From JAZBPO01 sp963691775 (lineage in GTDB: Bacteria > Pseudomonadota > Gammaproteobacteria > Pseudomonadales > Azotimanducaceae), in NCBI GenBank assembly GCA_963691775.1, contig OY829369.1, positions 2,046,001-2,110,000 of the forward strand: a stretch of DNA of 64,000 bases. Reading direction: 5' to 3'. Numbering within the stretch: position 1 is the first letter of the stretch; each line of letters opens with the position of its first letter. Under the pieces are notes generated by a model. The model had not been told where the DNA came from. It searched no databases and saw only the letters and a program-made list of their open reading frames with translations. A program made the translations under genes and the position numbers. Shown piece after piece: positions 61,351 to 64,000 of the stretch.

Positions 61351-62417
61351 CGTTGATCGACCTGCCCGCCTCACCGCCCGGCGTTCCGCTTGCAGCGTCC
61401 TGGGACGGAACCACTTTCTCCCTCCTCGACCAGCGACGCCTGCCCCACGAAGTTGTGCATGAAGTGCAGGATTCCGGCGAATCGGTGTTCGCGGCCATCC
61501 GCGAGATGCGGGTCCGCGGCGCACCGGCCATCGGCATCGCCGCAGCCTTCGGCCTGGCCCTTGCCATGAAGGATGACGACGGCCTTCAGGGCGCAGCATG
61601 GCATGCACGCCTCGCCGAACGAGCCGCCTGGCTCGAGACGGCGCGACCCACGGCAGTCAACCTCGCCTGGGCACTGCGCCGCTGCTGCGCTGCTGCGACG
61701 GCTGCAGCGCCGGCAACCGGCGCGGCAGGTCGCGCGGCGCTCCTGCGCGAAGCAGAAGCGATCCTGGCCGAGGACCTGGCCATCTGTCGCGGCATTGCTG
61801 CCGCAGGACTCGATCTGGTGCCCGACGGCGCGCGCGTGCTCACGCACTGCAACGCTGGTTCGCTCGCCGTCTCGGCCTGGGGTACAGCGACGGCGCCCAT
61901 CTACGCCGCTGCAGCGGCTGGACGCCGGATAAAAGTATTCGCGGATGAGACGCGCCCGGTACTCCAGGGCGCGCGGCTGACGGCGTTCGAACTGCAAACC
62001 GCGGGCGTCGACGTCACCCTCATCTCGGACAACATGGCTGCGCACATGATGGCGACGGGTGAAGTCGATCTCGTGATCGTCGGAACCGATCGGGTGACGG
62101 CGAACGGGGACGTGGTCAACAAGATCGGCACCCTTGGCGTCGCCGTGCTGGCACGCCACTTCGACATTCCCTTCTGGGTCGCCTGCCCGTCCTCGACCTT
62201 CGATGCGGACACGGCCACCGGCGCCGACGTCCCGATCGAGGAGCGGTCAGCCGATGAAGTCACCGACATTGCCGGCCAGCGCGTCGCGCCGGACGGCGTG
62301 AAGGTTCGCAATCCTGCATTCGACGTGACGCCGGCTGCGCTCGTGACCGGCATCATCACGGAGCGGGGACGCATCACGGCGCCACTCGGTGACGGGCTCG
62401 CTCAGCTCCTCGGCTGA
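61347..62417 (+). CDS. mtnA: S-methyl-5-thioribose-1-phosphate isomerase
   Basis: 356 residues of the eIF2B-like MtnA family. LPHEVVHEVQDSGESVFAAIREMRVRGAPAIG is the N-terminal substrate-binding region, VLTHCNAGSLAVSAWGTATAP holds the catalytic Cys, and IVGTDRVTANGDVVNKIGTL the catalytic Asp. It isomerises 5-methylthioribose-1-phosphate to methylthioribulose-1-phosphate, part of methionine salvage or the DHAP shunt. ATGA overlap with the upstream class II aldolase implies coupled translation. The rest of the methionine salvage set (mtnC, mtnD, mtnE) is not in the window. Confidence 0.93.
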   Translation: MTLIDLPASPPGVPLAASWDGTTFSLLDQRRLPHEVVHEVQDSGESVFAAIREMRVRGAPAIGIAAAFGLALAMKDDDGLQGAAWHARLAERAAWLETARPTAVNLAWALRRCCAAATAAAPATGAAGRAALLREAEAILAEDLAICRGIAAAGLDLVPDGARVLTHCNAGSLAVSAWGTATAPIYAAAAAGRRIKVFADETRPVLQGARLTAFELQTAGVDVTLISDNMAAHMMATGEVDLVIVGTDRVTANGDVVNKIGTLGVAVLARHFDIPFWVACPSSTFDADTATGADVPIEERSADEVTDIAGQRVAPDGVKVRNPAFDVTPAALVTGIITERGRITAPLGDGLAQLLG

Positions 62418-62456
62418 CCGGCGTACCATTCAGTTTCCGAAACCGGAGTACCCGAC

Positions 62457-63290
62457 GTGAGCGACGCATCTTCGGCGGCCCGCGCGCCCTTCGAGCCTGA
62501 AGACGCGCCCATCACCCGGACGACCTTGACCCGCGACCTGCGTCGGCTCGGCGTGGCGCCGGGCGCGGTCGTGCTCGTGCACGCGGCCCTGTCAAAGCTC
62601 GGCTGGATATTCGGCAACACCCAGGCCGCAATCGAGGCACTCCTCGCCGCAGTCGGCCCGGACGGCACGATCATGATGCCCACGCACACGGGCGATCTGA
62701 CCGATCCGGCCCTGTACCGAAACCCGCCCGTACCGACGCACTGGATCGATCTCGTGCGTGCGGAGATGCCGGCCTTCGATCCGGCCCGAACGCCGTCCAG
62801 CGCCATGGGCGCGCTAGCCGAGCACTTCCGCCATTGGCCCGGCGCCCTGCGCAGCGATCACCCATACGGCTCATTTGCAGCATTCGGCCCTGCCGCGTCT
62901 GCGCTTACCGAAGGCCACGCGCTGGAAGCGGCCTTCGGCGAAGCCTCACCGATCGGGGCCCTGAATCGTCTCGGCGGCCAGGTGCTCCTGCTCGGCGTCG
63001 GCCACGGCAACAACACGAGCCTGCATCTGGCCGAGTACCGCGCCGAGTGGCCCTCGAAAGCCTGGCACGACGAGGGCTCGCCGATTCTCGTCGACGGCGA
63101 ACGCCATTGGGCCACCTATCGCGCACTCGTCCACGACGAAGACGACTTCCCCAAACTCGGAGCCGCCTTCGAGGCCGCGCATCCCGAAGCAGTCCGCGTC
63201 GGCCAGGTCGGCAAGGCCGAAGCGCGCCTGCTCGACCAGGCCACCATGGTCGATTTTGCGACCGCGTGGATGCACGGGAACCGGACATGA
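62457..63290 (+). CDS. Aminoglycoside 3-N-acetyltransferase family protein (AAC(3)/YokD-like)
   Basis: 277 residues of the AAC(3) (antibiotic_NAT) family. GAVVLVHAALSKLGWIFG, then DGTIMMPTHTGDLTDPAL, TPSSAMGALAEHFRHWPG, RSDHPYGSFAAFGP and VLLLGVGHGNNTSLHLAEYRAEWP are all typical, with a conserved His and Ser in the CoA site. Many chromosomal homologues (YokD type) do not confer resistance and have unknown acceptors. GTG 62457 has GGAG eight bases upstream. Its stop overlaps the greB start (ATGA). Confidence 0.88.
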   Translation: MSDASSAARAPFEPEDAPITRTTLTRDLRRLGVAPGAVVLVHAALSKLGWIFGNTQAAIEALLAAVGPDGTIMMPTHTGDLTDPALYRNPPVPTHWIDLVRAEMPAFDPARTPSSAMGALAEHFRHWPGALRSDHPYGSFAAFGPAASALTEGHALEAAFGEASPIGALNRLGGQVLLLGVGHGNNTSLHLAEYRAEWPSKAWHDEGSPILVDGERHWATYRALVHDEDDFPKLGAAFEAAHPEAVRVGQVGKAEARLLDQATMVDFATAWMHGNRT

Positions 63291-63784
63291 GCCGTCCCGC
63301 CCCGTACATCACTGCGGAGGGCGCCGCGGCGCTGCAGGCAGAACTCCGCTATCTGTGGAAGGAGAAACGCCCGGACGTCACGCGCCGCGTGTCGGAAGCC
63401 GCGGCCATGGGCGATCGCTCCGAGAATGCCGAATACATCTACGGCAAGAAGCAACTTCGCGAGATCGACCGCCGTATCCGTTACCTGTCCAAGCGCCTGG
63501 ACGAGGTGGTGATCGTCGACCGGCGGCCGAGCGATGAGACCCGCGCCTACTTCGGCGCCTGGGTCGAACTGGAAAACGAGACGGGCGAGGAGGCCTGCTG
63601 GCGCATCGTAGGCGCCGACGAGATCGATCCATCCCGGAACTGGATCAGCATCGATTCGCCCGCCGCACGCGCGCTCGTCGGCAAGCAACCGGGCGATGAG
63701 ATCCGCATCCGGGGTCCCGAGGGTGACCTCTACTGGGAGCTCATCGCCGTGTCCTACAGCCCACCGGAGTCCCCATGCCCCTGA
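63287..63784 (+). CDS. greB: Transcription elongation factor GreB
   Basis: 165 residues. YITAEGAAALQAELRYLWKE begins the coiled-coil domain; ENAEYIYGKKQLREIDRRIRYLSKRL is characteristic of GreB rather than GreA, including the acidic tip MGDRSENAEY. The C-terminal FKBP-like domain follows (VELENETGEEACWRIVGADE). It promotes cleavage of backtracked RNA in RNA polymerase. Coupled by ATGA to the AAC(3)-like gene upstream; its 3' end overlaps the next ATG by ten bases. Confidence 0.93.
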   Translation: MSRPAPYITAEGAAALQAELRYLWKEKRPDVTRRVSEAAAMGDRSENAEYIYGKKQLREIDRRIRYLSKRLDEVVIVDRRPSDETRAYFGAWVELENETGEEACWRIVGADEIDPSRNWISIDSPAARALVGKQPGDEIRIRGPEGDLYWELIAVSYSPPESPCP

Positions 63785-64000
63785 GCTCGCCCCCCTTCGC
63801 CATCGGACACCTCGATCACCTGGTCCTCCGGGTGGCCGACCTTGAACGCATGATCACCTTCTATCGTGACGTCCTCGGCTGCACCGTCGAACGTTCGCTC
63901 GCGGACCTTGGCCTGCATCAGCTCCGGGCCGGGGCCTCGCTGATCGATCTTGTTGATCTAGACAGCCCCCTCGGCCGGGAAGGCGGCGCAGGGCCCGGCG
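63775..64000 (+). CDS. VOC superfamily protein, N-terminal part (truncated by window edge)
   Basis: 75 codons are visible from ATG 63775. HLDHLVLRVADLERMITFYRDVLGC is the first module of a glyoxalase-like fold, followed by LHQLRAGASLIDLVDL. The His in HLDH and the Glu expected later would bind metal. Its start lies inside the end of greB. Substrate not assignable. It differs from the VOC protein at 8622-9044. Confidence 0.8.
   Translation, partial: MPLSSPPFAIGHLDHLVLRVADLERMITFYRDVLGCTVERSLADLGLHQLRAGASLIDLVDLDSPLGREGGAGPG

Noticed and set aside
62457..63290. Antibiotic resistance gene on a mobile element
   Set aside because: The AAC(3)-like gene has chromosomal context (mtnA, greB), coupled overlaps and the same GC-rich character as its neighbours, with no transposase or integron near it.

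Overview
The window is a GC-rich, gene-dense bacterial chromosome segment. TonB-dependent uptake, GreB, LepB, an Lrp/LysE pair, a POT transporter, Cfa synthases, a Tat-exported PhoD and many acyl-CoA enzymes suggest a Gram-negative proteobacterium, probably an aerobic gammaproteobacterium. This is inferred from gene families; no rRNA or marker phylogeny is available. Nothing recognisable as an insertion sequence, prophage, integrase, CRISPR array, rRNA or tRNA was seen. Many adjacent genes are joined by 4-bp GTGA or ATGA stop/start overlaps, so most same-strand runs look like true operons.

Layout. 1-3.2 kb: the 3' end of a TonB-dependent receptor followed by a YkoF-like thiamine-binding protein, a HEAT-like protein, a thioesterase-fold protein and a DUF2059-like exported protein. 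2.9-6.4 kb: a GH2 beta-galactosidase coupled to a TonB-C-domain lipoprotein. 6.6-7.8 kb: a small conserved protein coupled to a PhyH-type dioxygenase. 7.8-12.3 kb: GH20 hexosaminidase, NahK-like sugar kinase, VOC protein and enoyl-CoA hydratase in one minus-strand operon. 12.5-15.2 kb: an S9 peptidase and a SIS-domain isomerase. 15.2-17.5 kb: an exported protein with about 14 short repeats predicted to form a beta-helix, plus LamG and DUF11-like parts. 17.6-23.1 kb: a five-gene lipid-modification operon (delta-9 type desaturase, FAD oxidoreductase, DUF1365, Cfa, Cfa-like methyltransferase) preceded by helically phased CGTGARG repeats. 23.7-27.3 kb: an MTHFS-like protein, an AraC/GyrI regulator and a PKD-cyclophilin lipoprotein.

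27.7-39.6 kb is a lipid catabolism region: two acyl-CoA dehydrogenases, two acyl-CoA ligases, a P450, an enoyl-CoA hydratase, a GST, an ADP-ribosylglycohydrolase, and a small membrane protein-desaturase-TetR operon with a paired operator in the divergent gap. 39.9-52.1 kb holds a PepSY protein, LysE/Lrp, signal peptidase I, an ethanolamine-type permease, an aldehyde dehydrogenase, GFA, SfsA, a POT transporter, a PTP-like protein with an unusual loop, PhoD and a K+-channel-like protein. 52.2-64 kb holds a GNAT gene broken by apparent frameshifts, a thiolase, a sulfatase, a serine hydrolase coupled to a saccharopine dehydrogenase-like reductase, an epimerase coupled to a TauD-family dioxygenase, and a tightly packed run of class II aldolase, MtnA, AAC(3)-like protein, GreB and a truncated VOC protein.

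The parts most worth following are the repeat protein, the lipid-modification operon with its phased upstream repeats, the TetR-controlled divergent lipid module, and the aldolase-mtnA pair that points to a non-canonical methylthioribose-phosphate shunt.
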